Source: Synechococcus sp. LTW-R (lineage in GTDB: Bacteria; Cyanobacteriota; Cyanobacteriia; PCC-6307; Cyanobiaceae). From it: 64,000 bases of DNA. The position numbers and the translations under genes are program-made. Of this stretch, positions 17,999-28,830 are shown piece after piece. Location of the stretch: assembly GCF_014217875.1 (NCBI RefSeq), contig NZ_CP059060.1, positions 1,054,001 through 1,118,000 of the forward strand, given 5' to 3'. The first letter of the stretch is position 1. Every line of letters starts with the position of its first letter. The notes below the pieces were generated by a model, which did not search any database, was not told where the DNA came from, and saw nothing but the letters and a program-made list of their open reading frames with translations.

Positions 17999-18511
17999 TC
18001 AGTGACCGTCGGTCTTCTCCAGCTGGGGCTTCAGGCTGGAGAGGTCAACGAAACGGTCGGCCGCGTTGCGCAATTCCCGAGGGACCATGCCCTCGGTGCT
18101 CATCAAGACGACCTTCAAACCCCGGATCCGCAGCACTTCGAGAAGGCGCTCGAGATCACGGCTGCCGCTCATCACCCAGACCTCATCGATGCGATGGGCC
18201 ACGGCCATCAGGTCAATGGCGATCTCCACATCCAGGTTGGCGCGGGCGAATTGACGCTGATCGGAGTCGTGCCCAACTTCCCGCAGGGGTTTGGTGCGGA
18301 CCGTGAAGCCCAGGCTGGCGAGAGCATCCCGGAACGGCCGTTGGTCCGTGGCGTCCTTCAGGCCGGTGTACCAAAAGGCCGAACCCAGCTCCACACCGGA
18401 TTGCGCCGTGGCGTACTCCAGCAGCCGGCGGGGATCAAAAAACCAGCCCAGTTTTTGCTGCACGTAAAACATGCTGTGGCCATCCACCGCCAAAGCCAGC
18501 TGCATCGGCAC
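17999..18511 (-). CDS. NYN-domain (LabA-like) protein
   Basis: A 170-residue PIN-like NYN domain protein. The acidic site is marked by AVDGHSMFY near the N-terminus, DVEIAIDLMAVAH in the middle and a third Asp in SGSRDLERLLEVL. In Synechococcus elongatus LabA affects circadian output from the Kai clock, and NYN proteins in general are putative ribonucleases. Whether this one is the LabA orthologue cannot be settled here, as several paralogues exist in cyanobacteria. It lies 73 nt upstream of leuA on the same strand. Confidence 0.82.
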   Translation of the reverse strand: MPMQLALAVDGHSMFYVQQKLGWFFDPRRLLEYATAQSGVELGSAFWYTGLKDATDQRPFRDALASLGFTVRTKPLREVGHDSDQRQFARANLDVEIAIDLMAVAHRIDEVWVMSGSRDLERLLEVLRIRGLKVVLMSTEGMVPRELRNAADRFVDLSSLKPQLEKTDGH

Positions 18512-18571
18512 CCCTTCGCTCCGTCGAGCCTAGAAGTTGCACCTAAAGTCCACTGACTCTGAGCAGGGGCG

Positions 18572-20154
18572 TTGGCCGCAGGACCCGCTGACGCTGGCGA
18601 TCTAGCGCTGGTTCTCCACGCGCACCTGCCATACGTGCACTCCAGCGCACCCGGCTCCCTGGAGGAGGACTGGTACTTCCAGGCCCTCCTGGAGTGCTAC
18701 TTGCCGCTGCTGGACACCCTGGAGGCCGCCGCCGCGGACCCCGCGCAGCGGCCGCGACTGACCATGGGTCTCTCGCCAACGCTCCTCTCCCTGCTGAGCA
18801 ACACGCTCCTCAGCCAACGCTTTCTCCCCTGGCTGGAGGTGCGCGAGGAGCTGCTGCGCCAAGCGCCAGCGGACCATGGCGCTGCGGCTGCCGACCTCGG
18901 CCTCAAGCTCCAACGGGCCAAACAGGCCTGGGTCCAAGCGGGCGGCAATCTGCTGCCCCGCTTTCAGCGGCTGCAGCAGCTCGGGGTGCTCGATCTGCTC
19001 ACCTGCGGGGCCACCCACGGCTATCTGCCGCTGCTGCGGGATTGCCCGGAAGCCGTTCGCGCGCAGCTGCTGACCGCGGTGCGCGAACACGAGCGTTTGC
19101 TCGGTGTGCGGCCCCTGGGCATCTGGCTCCCGGAATGCGCCTACTACGAAGGGCTGGATCGGCTGCTGGTCAGCTGCGGCCTGCGCTACGCGATCCTCGA
19201 CGCCCACGGCCTGCTCCATGGACAGCCGCGGCCGCGCTATGGGGTCTACGCACCGATCTGCAGTCCCGGTGGGATGGCCTTCTTCGGACGGGACAGCGAA
19301 TCCACCCTGCCCGTTTGGAGCGCCCGGGAGGGCTACCCCGGCGACCCCAGCTACCGGGAATTCCATCGGGATCTGGGCTGGGATCTGCCGCAGGAGGAGC
19401 TGCAGACGCGGGGCATTACCAGCCAACGCCCCCTGGGCCTCAAGCTCCATCGCGTCACCGGCAGGCAGTGCAGCCTCGAGGACAAGCAGGCCTACGAGCC
19501 CGAGCAGGCCGGGGTGACGGTGAAGCGCGACGCACAACACTTCCTGGCTGGCCGAGCCCAGCAGCTCGAGGACCTCAGCGACTCGATGGAACGCCGTCCG
19601 CTGCTGGTGGCGCCCTTCGATGCCGAGCTCTTTGGCCACTGGTGGTTTGAAGGCCCCCAATTCCTCGCTGAGCTCTTCCGCCAAGCCCCGCGCCAGGGTG
19701 TCGGCCTAGCCACCCTGCGGGAGACCCTGAGCCGCGGGGATGCCCTGCAGCTCTGCCAGCCCTCCCCCTCCAGCTGGGGGCAAGGCGGCTATCACACCTA
19801 CTGGCTCAACGAAAGCAACGCCTGGGTCATCCCCGAATGGAACCGAGCCTCCCGGGCGATGGTCGATCGCGTCAGCCGCGGGGTCGGCAGCGAGCAGGCC
19901 AGGGAGTGGCTGCAGCAGGCCGGCCGGGAGTTGTTGCTCGCCCAAAGTTCAGATTGGAGCTTCATCCTCCGGGCCGGCACGACGACGGAGCTGGCGAAGG
20001 AGCGCATCGAGCGCCATCTCGAGCGCTTCTGGCTGCTGATCGAGGCGATCAACACCAACACCCCACCGCCGGAGGGATGGCTGGAGGCGGTCCAACGGGA
20101 GGACGGGCTCTTCCCCCTGATCAACGCCGCCGACTGGGCCCGGCTTCCCACCCC

Positions 20155-20158
<4 letters not shown>
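18572..20158 (+). CDS. Glycoside hydrolase family 57 protein (glucan branching type)
   Basis: A 528-residue GH57 protein of the 1,4-alpha-glucan branching enzyme type. The N-terminal LVLHAHLPYVH is the first GH57 motif. The nucleophile Glu lies in GIWLPECAY near residue 190, and the acid/base Asp lies in PFDAELFGHWW near residue 350. A helical C-terminal domain follows. It probably acts in glycogen synthesis in the cytoplasm. The start is read as TTG at 18572 because no ATG lies before the first motif. The stop overlaps the start of arsS. Confidence 0.85.
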
Positions 20159-21169
<1,011 letters not shown>

Positions 21170-21180
<11 letters not shown>

Positions 21181-22417
21181 GCAACCGCAGCATCAACGGC
21201 AGCTCCCGTCCCTGCTGCTGCATCAAGCCCAGCCGCACACTCCAGGGGGCCACGGCGAAGAGCCGCACCATCGCGCCCACCAAGGCCGGCAGGGTCAAGG
21301 TGTTGGTCAAGAAGCCGTACCACTGCGGCGTCGGAAGGGAGAAGAACGTGGCGAAGAACTGCCTGAGCTGCCCCTCGGGGTAGCGCATCAACTTCTCCAG
21401 GCCAAAGCGATAGAGCGCATGTTTGCGCTGCAGCTCCAAGGGCCAGAGGGCCTGCCAAGCCGCCCGGGCCAGGGATGGCGAGGGGAGGTTGGCATCGGCC
21501 AGGCCATCGGCAATGGCCTGAGCCAGCGCGGGTGCCCGCCGCAGCAGCGAGCCGACCATGTAGCCGGAGGCGGGATGAACCAAGGTGGCGCCACCACCGA
21601 AGGCGAGCAACTGCTGATCTAAATCCGGCAGGGGCATGTTCATCGGGAAGAGACAGAACTCCTCCTCCTCCACGGCCAGGACGTCGATGCCGCGGTGCGC
21701 GAGCCGCTTCAGCAGACGTGCCTTGAGCACGTCGTAGGGAACCGCTGGAGCCAAGGCCAAGGAGGTTTCCTCGACAAAGAACCGCCCCTCACCGAAGTCC
21801 ATCGCATAGAGAAAGGTCGGAGGTCCGCAGCGGCGCTCGGCCTCACTCAGGTGGTCGCAGCGGTAATCCATCAGGACAAACTGCCCGGGCTCCACCGGGG
21901 GTTTCGAGAAGCGACCCACGATTCCGTAGGCCGCCTGCCCCGCCACCGGCCCCTCGTCCGGACGCTTGAGGAATGGGCTGTGATGGCCAGTGCAATCGAG
22001 CACCAAGCGGGCCTCGAGCCGATCCCCCTGATCGGTCGTGACCACCGAGCTCCGCTCGTGGTGCTCCATCGCCACAACGGCCCCACGCGTCCAAGCAACA
22101 CCGGCAGCCTGGCAGGGGGTCAACCAATGACGCTGAAGCGCGGCCTTGTCGAAGAGGCCGTAGTCGATGCCATGGGCAAAGGGCTGACTGCCCAGGTCTG
22201 CACCGAAGTAGCTGCTCGTGTGGCTCCAGCGGTGACCGAGCAAGTGGTCCAGGCCCAAGGCATCCACCTCCGGCCCCCAGATGCCGTAGGTGTTCAGCCA
22301 GGGAGCCTCCGGTGAGGAGGGGGCAACAGCCGCGACCTTCACGCCACGCTCGACGAGCGCTGCCGCGATGCAGAGCGCCGCTGGACCAGCGCCCATCACC
22401 AAGACCTCGGCAGTCAT
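21170..22417 (-). CDS. crtL: Lycopene cyclase (CrtL family)
   Basis: A 415-residue FAD/NAD-dependent cyclase that closes the ionone rings of lycopene to give beta- or epsilon-carotene. The dinucleotide-binding motif VLVMGAGPAALCIAAAL starts at residue 5. LVLDCTGHHSPF, the MDYR motif and the FVEETSLA segment follow, with an HPASGYMVG motif near residue 300. ATG at 22417 is the family start; the longer open frame overlaps the end of gyrA. Beta versus epsilon specificity cannot be decided by eye. Confidence 0.88.
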
Positions 22418-22457
22418 GGGCGCACGACGATCGCCAGGTGTCTCACTGCGCGGGAAA

Positions 22458-25106
22458 TCAGGCTTCCGTGCTCTCGTTGAGGCTCTCGCTCTCGGTCTCG
22501 GCGGTCGCGCCCTCCTCGAGCGCGTCTTCGTCCTCCTGGGCGGGAGGCACCAGAACCACTTCCGAGAGGCGATCGCCGCTGTCGAGGCGCTGCAGCTTGA
22601 CGCCGGTGGCGGCGCGGGACTGCTGCGGCACCGCATCAGCCTGCATCCGCACGATCACCCCGCGCTCACTGATCAGCAGCAACTCCTCACCCGAGCCGAG
22701 CACCCGCAGGCCGACGAGCACGTCGCCGTCGCGGCGGAATTTCATCGCCCGCAGGCCCATGCCGGCACGCTTCTGCAGGCGGAACTGATCCACGGGAACG
22801 CGCTTACCCAAGCCGCTCGCGGAGGCTACGAGCACCCAGGGACCATCGCTGGGGGCGACCTCCTCCGCGTCATCGTCGTCGCTGCCGGCACTGCTGCCTT
22901 CGACGCGATCGGCGAGCTCAACCGGCAGGACGTCCATGCTCACCAGCTGATCGCCAGGGCGGAGGTTCATCGCCCGCACGCCACGGGCCGTGCGGCCCAA
23001 GGGCCGAAGCTCCTCGTCACTGAGGCGGAAGTGGATGGTCATCCCGTTCCGCGAACCAATCAGGACGCTGTCGCCCGGCTGCGCCAGACGCACCCAGGTC
23101 AGGGCATCCCCCTCCTCGAGCGAGATCGCAATCAGGCCATTGGAGCGGATGTTGGCGAAGGCCGAGAGCCGGGTGCGCTTGATGTAGCCGCCACTCGTGA
23201 GCATTACCAGAACGGCATCTTCCGCGAACTCACTGACGGCCAGCAATGAGGTGATCTGCTCCTCACGCGGGATCGGCAAGAGCTGAACGATTGGCGTGCC
23301 CTTGGCAGCCCGGCTGCAGAGGGGGACCCGGTAGGCGGGCACGGTGTAAACGACACCGCGATCCGAGAACAGCAGCAACGAGTCATGGTCGTTGCAACTG
23401 ATAAACAGCCGAACCGCCTCCTCTCCCTGGGTCTTCGTGCCGGCCTTGCCACGGGTGCCGCGGCTGGTGGCTTCGAACTCACTCACCGGCATCCGCTTGA
23501 GGTAGCCGTTCTCCGTCAGCAGAACGACCGAGCGCTCGTTCGCGATCAGATCGATGTCTTCAAGACCCCCTTCGATATCGAGGATCTCGGTGCGACGCGG
23601 GGAGTCGTAGCGGGAGCGAATCACTCCCAGCTCCTCGGTGATCAAGCCATAGACCCGTTCTTTGCGGACCAGGATGTCCTTGTAATCGGTGATCTTGGCG
23701 AGCAGGTCCTCGTGCTCAAGGCGGATCTTGTCGGCCTCGAGGGCGGTCAGGCGACGCAGCTGCATCTGCAGGATCGCGTCGGCTTGGATTTCACTCAGCC
23801 CGAACTGCTGCACTAAATCCAGACGGGCGGTCGCCGTGTCAGCGGCCCCGCGGATCAAGGCAATGATCGCGTCGAGGTTGGCCAGCGCGATCAGTAGACC
23901 GAGCAGGATGTGGTCGCGCTCCTCGGCCTTGCGCAGCAGATAACGGGTCCGGCGCTCAATCGTCTCGACCCGGAACTCGAGGAAGACCTCGAGCATCTTG
24001 CGCAGGGTGAGCAGCACCGGCTCGCCGTTCACCAGCGCGAGCATGTAGGCACTGAAATTGCTCTGCAGTGGCGTGAGCTTGAACAGGTTGTTCAGCACCA
24101 CCTGGGGATAGGCATCCCGGCGCAATTCGATGACGATCCGCATGCCGTCGCGGTCGGATTCGTCGCGAATGTCGGCAATCCCGTCGAGCTTCTTGTCGTT
24201 CACCAACTCGGCAATGCGCTCGATCAGCGCGGCCTTATTGGTCTGATAAGGCAACTCCGTGATGATCACGGCGTCGCGATCGGGACGCCCCTTGGCCTCG
24301 ACCGTCTCAATCGCGGCCACACCGCGCATCGTGACGGAACCGCGGCCGGTTTCGTACATCTCCCGAATCCCGCGCCGACCCAGGATTTGACCGCCGGTGG
24401 GGAAGTCAGGTCCTTTGACGATGGAGGTCAGCTCACGATCGCTGACTTCGGGGTTAGCGATCAGCGCGAGCAGGCCATCAATCAGCTCGGTGAGGTTGTG
24501 GGGCGGAATGTTGGTGGCCATGCCCACCGCGATCCCCGTCGAGCCATTCAGCAGCAACTGCGGGATGCGCGCCGGCATCACCGTTGGTTCTTGCTGGGAG
24601 CCATCGAAGTTGTCGATGAAATCGACGGTTTCGCTCTCGATGTCCTCCAGCAAGCTGTCGGTCGTCAGCGCCCTCAGCCGCGATTCGGTGTATCGCATGG
24701 CGGCAGGCGGATCGTTATCCACCGAACCGAAGTTGCCGTGGCCGTCGATGAGCGGCATGCGCATGGAAAAGTCCTGCGCCATGCGCACCAGCGCGTCGTA
24801 GACGGCGGTATCACCGTGGGGGTGGTACTTACCGAGCACCTCACCCACCACACGGGCGCACTTTCGATAAGGCCGATCACTCGTGAGGCCCAGCTCGTAC
24901 ATGGCGTACAGGATCCGCCGGTGCACGGGTTTCAAACCATCGCGGGCATCGGGCAGCGCCCGTCCCACGATCACGCTCATCGCGTACTCCAAATAGGAGC
25001 GCGACATCTCGTTGCGAAGGTCAGCCTGAATAATTCGGCCGTCGGATCCGCCTGGTCCTTCTCCGTCCCCCGAGGGCAGCTCACGGGGTTCGGTTGGATC
25101 CGCCAT
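22458..25106 (-). CDS. gyrA: DNA gyrase subunit A
   Basis: The breakage-reunion subunit of gyrase, 882 residues. The quinolone-resistance region [25 protein letters not shown] lies near residue 85. The catalytic Tyr is in [10 protein letters not shown] near residue 128. The C-terminal half has the repeated beta-pinwheel blades, including the GyrA-box-like segment [13 protein letters not shown] near residue 550. The C-terminal tail is Glu/Ser-rich. It is divergent from the HcyBio-like gene, with 45 nt between the starts. Confidence 0.97.
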   Translation of the reverse strand: MADPTEPRELPSGDGEGPGGSDGRIIQADLRNEMSRSYLEYAMSVIVGRALPDARDGLKPVHRRILYAMYELGLTSDRPYRKCARVVGEVLGKYHPHGDTAVYDALVRMAQDFSMRMPLIDGHGNFGSVDNDPPAAMRYTESRLRALTTDSLLEDIESETVDFIDNFDGSQQEPTVMPARIPQLLLNGSTGIAVGMATNIPPHNLTELIDGLLALIANPEVSDRELTSIVKGPDFPTGGQILGRRGIREMYETGRGSVTMRGVAAIETVEAKGRPDRDAVIITELPYQTNKAALIERIAELVNDKKLDGIADIRDESDRDGMRIVIELRRDAYPQVVLNNLFKLTPLQSNFSAYMLALVNGEPVLLTLRKMLEVFLEFRVETIERRTRYLLRKAEERDHILLGLLIALANLDAIIALIRGAADTATARLDLVQQFGLSEIQADAILQMQLRRLTALEADKIRLEHEDLLAKITDYKDILVRKERVYGLITEELGVIRSRYDSPRRTEILDIEGGLEDIDLIANERSVVLLTENGYLKRMPVSEFEATSRGTRGKAGTKTQGEEAVRLFISCNDHDSLLLFSDRGVVYTVPAYRVPLCSRAAKGTPIVQLLPIPREEQITSLLAVSEFAEDAVLVMLTSGGYIKRTRLSAFANIRSNGLIAISLEEGDALTWVRLAQPGDSVLIGSRNGMTIHFRLSDEELRPLGRTARGVRAMNLRPGDQLVSMDVLPVELADRVEGSSAGSDDDDAEEVAPSDGPWVLVASASGLGKRVPVDQFRLQKRAGMGLRAMKFRRDGDVLVGLRVLGSGEELLLISERGVIVRMQADAVPQQSRAATGVKLQRLDSGDRLSEVVLVPPAQEDEDALEEGATAETESESLNESTEA

Positions 25107-25151
25107 TCGTGACAGCTTTGATTAGAACGCATTTTATCGGTAGTTGCGCCT

Positions 25152-26294
25152 GTGTCTTCCTCCCCTGGGACCATTCCCAATCGGAGCGAGACCGAGCTGC
25201 AGCAGTGGCAGCGTGAGGGGCGGCTCCAGGTCCGCAGCGCGACAGCGTTCCGTGCGCTCGCCCAAGAGCAGGGACTCGAGCAGGCCTACCGCGAAACCCA
25301 TGTGGTCGTCGCCAGCGATGCCGAGCTCACGCAGCAGGCCTCCTTGGTGCTGCATCTGGGCCCCAGCGACCCACCGATCCGGGTGCGCCAAGTGCGATTT
25401 GGCCCCGCCGAAGGTCATGGCGGCCACGGCAATACCGACCTGTTAATTCCGATGGGATCGGGGGGAGCCCCCCTGCTCAGCGCCCTGCTGAAGGGTCAAC
25501 GCCTCCCTCTCTCGATCGGCGGGGCCCCAAGCCAGCAGCAGCCCAAGGTCGAGCTGGAAACCGAACTGGGATTAGCGGAGATCCCCTGCGGCCGCCTGCT
25601 GCTGCACCGCGGCATCTGCGAAAACGGCGTCGTGGCCGTCAGCAGCCGGGAAGGACTGACGCCGACGCCCTGGGGGCCGGTGCTGGGGCCATGGACCAGC
25701 GCCCTCTACAGCTGTAGGGGCCCCGGCAGCATTGGTCTGAGCATGCCTGGACTCCAGGACCTCGGAGCGGGATCCCCTGTGCTGGTTGGAGGAGCGATCG
25801 GCTGGGTCAGTGGACCGGGGAGCGGTCACAACCCCGCAACCAAACGCAGCCCCAGTGGCCATGCCCTTGGCCCAGGGGCCTGCTGCGCCCTTCAGGTGGA
25901 CCTCCACGGGCTGAAGCCTTCGGCGATCCGCTCCACCCGTTTGCCCGATGGCAGTAGCGGGCTGCTGGTGGCCATTGCCGCACCCATTCCGCTGTTGAAC
26001 CGCAGCAGGGCCGAGCAACTGCTGGCTCCAGCAGAGGCACTCTCCGCACCTCTGTTGGACTTCGGGATCCCACGGCGCGTCCGCCCCAGCCCAGCGAGCG
26101 CGACCTACGCAGAACTCCTCAGCGGCAGCATTCGTCTTGGCGAGCGGCAACTCAGCGCCGCACCGGCCCACAGCCCGAGGCTGGCGGAAGAGGCGGCCGC
26201 CCAACTCCAGGAAATGCTGCAAAGCGGAGACTTCCCCCTGCGCTTGCCCCTCGCCCCGCTCCCCAGTGATCGGACTGTGCGGGCGCTGAACTAA
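25152..26294 (+). CDS. Homocysteine biosynthesis (HcyBio/DUF39)-like protein
   Basis: A 380-residue protein that resembles the HcyBio (DUF39) family. Matching features are the long middle with VLVGGAIGWVSGPGSGHNP near residue 215 and the following ALQVDLHGLKPSAIRSTR. The segment LLVAIAAPIPLLNRSRAEQLL near residue 280 also matches. In methanogens the family takes part in making homocysteine from aspartate semialdehyde and sulfide. Several Cys residues are present, including an ACCALQV pair. The cyanobacterial role is not established, so the function is an inference. Start is GTG at 25152. Confidence 0.7.
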   Translation: MSSSPGTIPNRSETELQQWQREGRLQVRSATAFRALAQEQGLEQAYRETHVVVASDAELTQQASLVLHLGPSDPPIRVRQVRFGPAEGHGGHGNTDLLIPMGSGGAPLLSALLKGQRLPLSIGGAPSQQQPKVELETELGLAEIPCGRLLLHRGICENGVVAVSSREGLTPTPWGPVLGPWTSALYSCRGPGSIGLSMPGLQDLGAGSPVLVGGAIGWVSGPGSGHNPATKRSPSGHALGPGACCALQVDLHGLKPSAIRSTRLPDGSSGLLVAIAAPIPLLNRSRAEQLLAPAEALSAPLLDFGIPRRVRPSPASATYAELLSGSIRLGERQLSAAPAHSPRLAEEAAAQLQEMLQSGDFPLRLPLAPLPSDRTVRALN

Positions 26295-26363
26295 CCCTGC
26301 CGGAACCATCACAGACCAAAAACGGCCGTAAGCTCCCGTTTCCGTTGCGTTCTAACCAAAGCC

Positions 26364-27002
26364 ATGGCTGATGCTGCTGCCCCCCAGCCGGACGCCGAGC
26401 AGCAGCCCGAACTCGAGGCTCTGGAGACCGGCGCGTCAGAAGCGACCCCTGACTTGAGCGAAACCGTCGCCGCCGAAGCCGACGCCCCGGCCGACGTCAT
26501 TCAGGCCGAGCCGATCGTTGAGGTGGTGGAAGAGAAGCAAGAGGAGGCACCCCCGGTCCCCGCAGCCGTCCTTGAGGAGCCGGCAGCCCCCGAGCCCGAG
26601 CCCGAGCCGGCGAACGTCTGGACCCCACAGGTGGCGAGCACGACCGATGTTCCGGCCAGCCCTGCAGCCGTGTCCTCGGAAGGAGAGGGCGGCGAGTGGG
26701 AACTGCTGGTCGAGAAGGTCAAGCAGTGGATCGCCAGCGGCCAAATCCAGCAGCAGTGGGAGACGGCCCGCACCCCCATCACCCTGCTGGCGGGGCTGAT
26801 CGGCGTCCTGCTGGTCCTGCGCGTCTACAGCGCCCTGCTGGGGGTGGTTGAAAGCCTGCCGCTGCTCCCCGGACTGCTGGAGCTAGTCGGGGTCATCAGC
26901 GTGGTTCGCTTCAGCCTGACCCGCCTGGTCAAGAGCAGCGATCGCCATGAGGTCATCGATGGCCTGAAGCAGCGCTGGAGCAGCTTTCGGGGCAATCGGT
27001 AG
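26364..27002 (+). CDS. CAAD-domain membrane protein
   Basis: A 212-residue protein with an acidic, Ala/Pro/Glu-rich N-terminal half of about 110 residues. The C-terminal CAAD domain contains two transmembrane helices (LLAGLIGVLLVLRVYSALLG and the LLPGLLELVGVISVVRFSL region) and a basic end. CAAD domains anchor some cyanobacterial aminoacyl-tRNA synthetases to thylakoid membranes. Stand-alone versions such as this are common and related to the plant CURT1 curvature proteins. The gene lies 69 nt before the guaB3 region. Confidence 0.85.
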   Translation: MADAAAPQPDAEQQPELEALETGASEATPDLSETVAAEADAPADVIQAEPIVEVVEEKQEEAPPVPAAVLEEPAAPEPEPEPANVWTPQVASTTDVPASPAAVSSEGEGGEWELLVEKVKQWIASGQIQQQWETARTPITLLAGLIGVLLVLRVYSALLGVVESLPLLPGLLELVGVISVVRFSLTRLVKSSDRHEVIDGLKQRWSSFRGNR

Positions 27003-27071
27003 CAGACGGTCTGAAGCCAGGAGCAGTCAGGCCGGTTGATAGCTTGGCTGGATTGCTTCAAAAGGTCTCAG

Positions 27072-28235
27072 GTGGACATTCAGCTCGGCCGTTCCCGTAC
27101 TGTGCGCCGCGCCTACGGCATCGATGAAATCGCCCTGGTGCCTGGTGGTCGCACGGTTGATCCGGCCGTCACCGACAGCAGCTGGACCCTGGGCGGAATC
27201 ACGCGCGAAATTCCGATCATCGCTAGCGCCATGGACGGCGTGGTCGACGTCGGGATGTGCGTCGAGCTGGCCAAACAGGGCGCCCTCGGCGTGCTCAACC
27301 TGGAGGGCGTCCAGTGCCGCTACGACGACCCGAACCCCGCCCTGGATCGCATTGCCTCGGTGGGCAAGGAAGAGTTCGTGCCCCTGATGCAGGAGCTCTA
27401 CAGCCAGCCCGTCCGGGAAGACCTGATCCGGAAGCGCATCAGTGAGATCAAGGAGCGCGGCGGCATTGCCGCAGTGAGCGGCACCCCCGTCGCAGCCTTG
27501 AAATTCGGCAAGGCCATCGCTGAGGCCGGCGCTGATCTGTTCTTCGTGCAGGCCACCGTGGTCAGCACCGAACACATCGGACCGGAAGGCCAGGAAAGCC
27601 TCGACCTCGAAGCCCTCTGCCGCGATTTCGGCGTTCCCGTGATCATTGGCAACTGCGTCACCTACGACGTCGCCCTGAAACTCATGCGCGCCGGTGCCGC
27701 TGGCGTGATGGTGGGCATCGGCCCTGGTGCCGCCTGCACCTCCCGCGGCGTGCTGGGCATCGGCATTCCCCAGGCCACCTCTGTTGCCGACTGTGCAGCG
27801 GCCCGCGACGACTACATGAAGGAAAGCGGCCGCTACGTGCCGATCGTTGCCGACGGCGGCATCGTCACCGGCGGTGACATCTGCAAGTGCCTGGCCTGCG
27901 GTGCTGATGCGGTGATGATCGGCTCCCCCATTGCCCGCTCGGCGGAAGCTCCCGGACGCGGCTTCCACTGGGGGATGGCCACGCCCAGCCCCGTCCTTCC
28001 CCGCGGCACCCGCATCAAGGTGGGGACCACCGGCAGCCTGGAGAAGATCCTGCGCGGACCGGCCTCCCTCGACGACGGCACCCAGAACCTGCTGGGCTGC
28101 ATCAAGACCTCGATGGGCACCCTGGGGGCTCGCACCCTCAAGGAAATGCAGCAGGTGGAGGTCGTTGTCGCTCCGTCCCTGCTGACCGAGGGCAAGGTCT
28201 ATCAGAAGGCCCAGCAATTGGGCATGGGCAAGTAG
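27072..28235 (+). CDS. GuaB3-family IMP dehydrogenase-like protein
   Basis: A 387-residue TIM-barrel enzyme of the GuaB3 type, shorter than classical IMP dehydrogenase because the CBS domains are absent. The catalytic Cys loop is GIGPGAACTSR near residue 220. VADGGIVTGGDICKCLACGAD near residue 263 binds the phosphate. It starts at GTG 27072 (VDIQLGRSR), matching the conserved family N-terminus; an earlier frame start at 27036 adds a non-conserved leader. Cyanobacterial members act on IMP in guanine nucleotide synthesis. The Yfr1 small RNA and trxA follow directly. Confidence 0.92.
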   Translation: MDIQLGRSRTVRRAYGIDEIALVPGGRTVDPAVTDSSWTLGGITREIPIIASAMDGVVDVGMCVELAKQGALGVLNLEGVQCRYDDPNPALDRIASVGKEEFVPLMQELYSQPVREDLIRKRISEIKERGGIAAVSGTPVAALKFGKAIAEAGADLFFVQATVVSTEHIGPEGQESLDLEALCRDFGVPVIIGNCVTYDVALKLMRAGAAGVMVGIGPGAACTSRGVLGIGIPQATSVADCAAARDDYMKESGRYVPIVADGGIVTGGDICKCLACGADAVMIGSPIARSAEAPGRGFHWGMATPSPVLPRGTRIKVGTTGSLEKILRGPASLDDGTQNLLGCIKTSMGTLGARTLKEMQQVEVVVAPSLLTEGKVYQKAQQLGMGK

Positions 28236-28257
28236 GCGATCGCGTTAGCCTCCGGAG

Positions 28258-28324
28258 TGTGTGGGCCCAAAACCCTCACACTCCTCACACCCCCCGGCTC
28301 GGCGCGTCCGAGCTTTCACTCTTT
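28258..28324 (+). ncRNA. yfr1: Yfr1 small RNA
   Basis: The intergenic space between guaB3 and trxA carries the invariant single-stranded Yfr1 motif ACTCCTCACAC at 28280-28290. Upstream is a GTGTGGG/CCCTCAC-type hairpin. Downstream is a terminator stem (GCTCGG at 28297-28302 paired with CCGAGC at 28308-28313) followed by T-rich sequence. Yfr1 is a highly expressed trans-acting RNA of most cyanobacteria, reported to repress outer-membrane protein mRNAs. Its place between guaB and trxA is conserved in picocyanobacteria. The exact 5' end is estimated. Confidence 0.88.
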
Positions 28325-28432
28325 CAAGGGAGAAGCGCCTTCCGGCGCCAGCCCCCAGTTACGAGTTCCTCCAGGCCTCTGCCGAAGCCCAAAACTCGTT
28401 GCTAAATTCCGAAAACCCTGATCCCTGACCGG

Positions 28433-28756
28433 ATGTCCAGCGCCGCAGCCGTCACCGACGCTTCCTTCGAGCAAGACGTGCTCAAGAGCGATGTACCCGT
28501 TCTTGTGGATTTCTGGGCTCCCTGGTGCGGCCCCTGCCGCATGGTCGCTCCGATCGTTGACGAGATCTCGAAAGAGTTCGAAGGCAAGATCAAAGTCTTC
28601 AAGCTGAACACCGACGAGAACCCCAACGTCGCCAGCCAGTACGGCATCCGCAGCATTCCCACCCTGATGGTCTTCAAGGACGGCCAAAAGGTGGACACCG
28701 TTGTCGGCGCCGTGCCCAAGACCACCCTCTCCGGCACCATCTCCAAGTACCTCTGA
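28433..28756 (+). CDS. trxA: Thioredoxin
   Basis: A 107-residue m-type thioredoxin. The redox site is WCGPC at residues about 31-35, within [13 protein letters not shown]. The cis-Pro segment [10 protein letters not shown] lies near residue 75. It reduces disulfides in Calvin-cycle and other stromal-type targets in the cytoplasm. A strong terminator follows 33 nt after the stop, and yfr1 lies upstream. Confidence 0.96.
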   Translation: MSSAAAVTDASFEQDVLKSDVPVLVDFWAPWCGPCRMVAPIVDEISKEFEGKIKVFKLNTDENPNVASQYGIRSIPTLMVFKDGQKVDTVVGAVPKTTLSGTISKYL

Positions 28757-28788
28757 GCGTCAACGGCCCAGGCCTAGACCTCCCCTCA

Positions 28789-28813
28789 AGCCCGGCCATT
28801 GGCCGGGCTTTTC
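28789..28813 (+). terminator. Rho-independent terminator of trxA
   Basis: A 10-bp stem (AAGCCCGGCC paired with GGCCGGGCTT, loop ATT) is followed by TTTTCT. It lies between trxA and the LOG-family gene and should end the trxA transcript. Confidence 0.9.
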
Positions 28814-28830
28814 TGTCCTGATCCCCCGCG

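Noticed and set aside
23910-25112. 400-codon plus-strand frame opposite gyrA
   Set aside because: Antisense to the conserved breakage-reunion domain; composition is that of a shadow frame.
27027-28217. 396-codon minus-strand frame opposite guaB3
   Set aside because: Antisense to a clear GuaB3 enzyme; product is His/Gly/Ala-rich low complexity.
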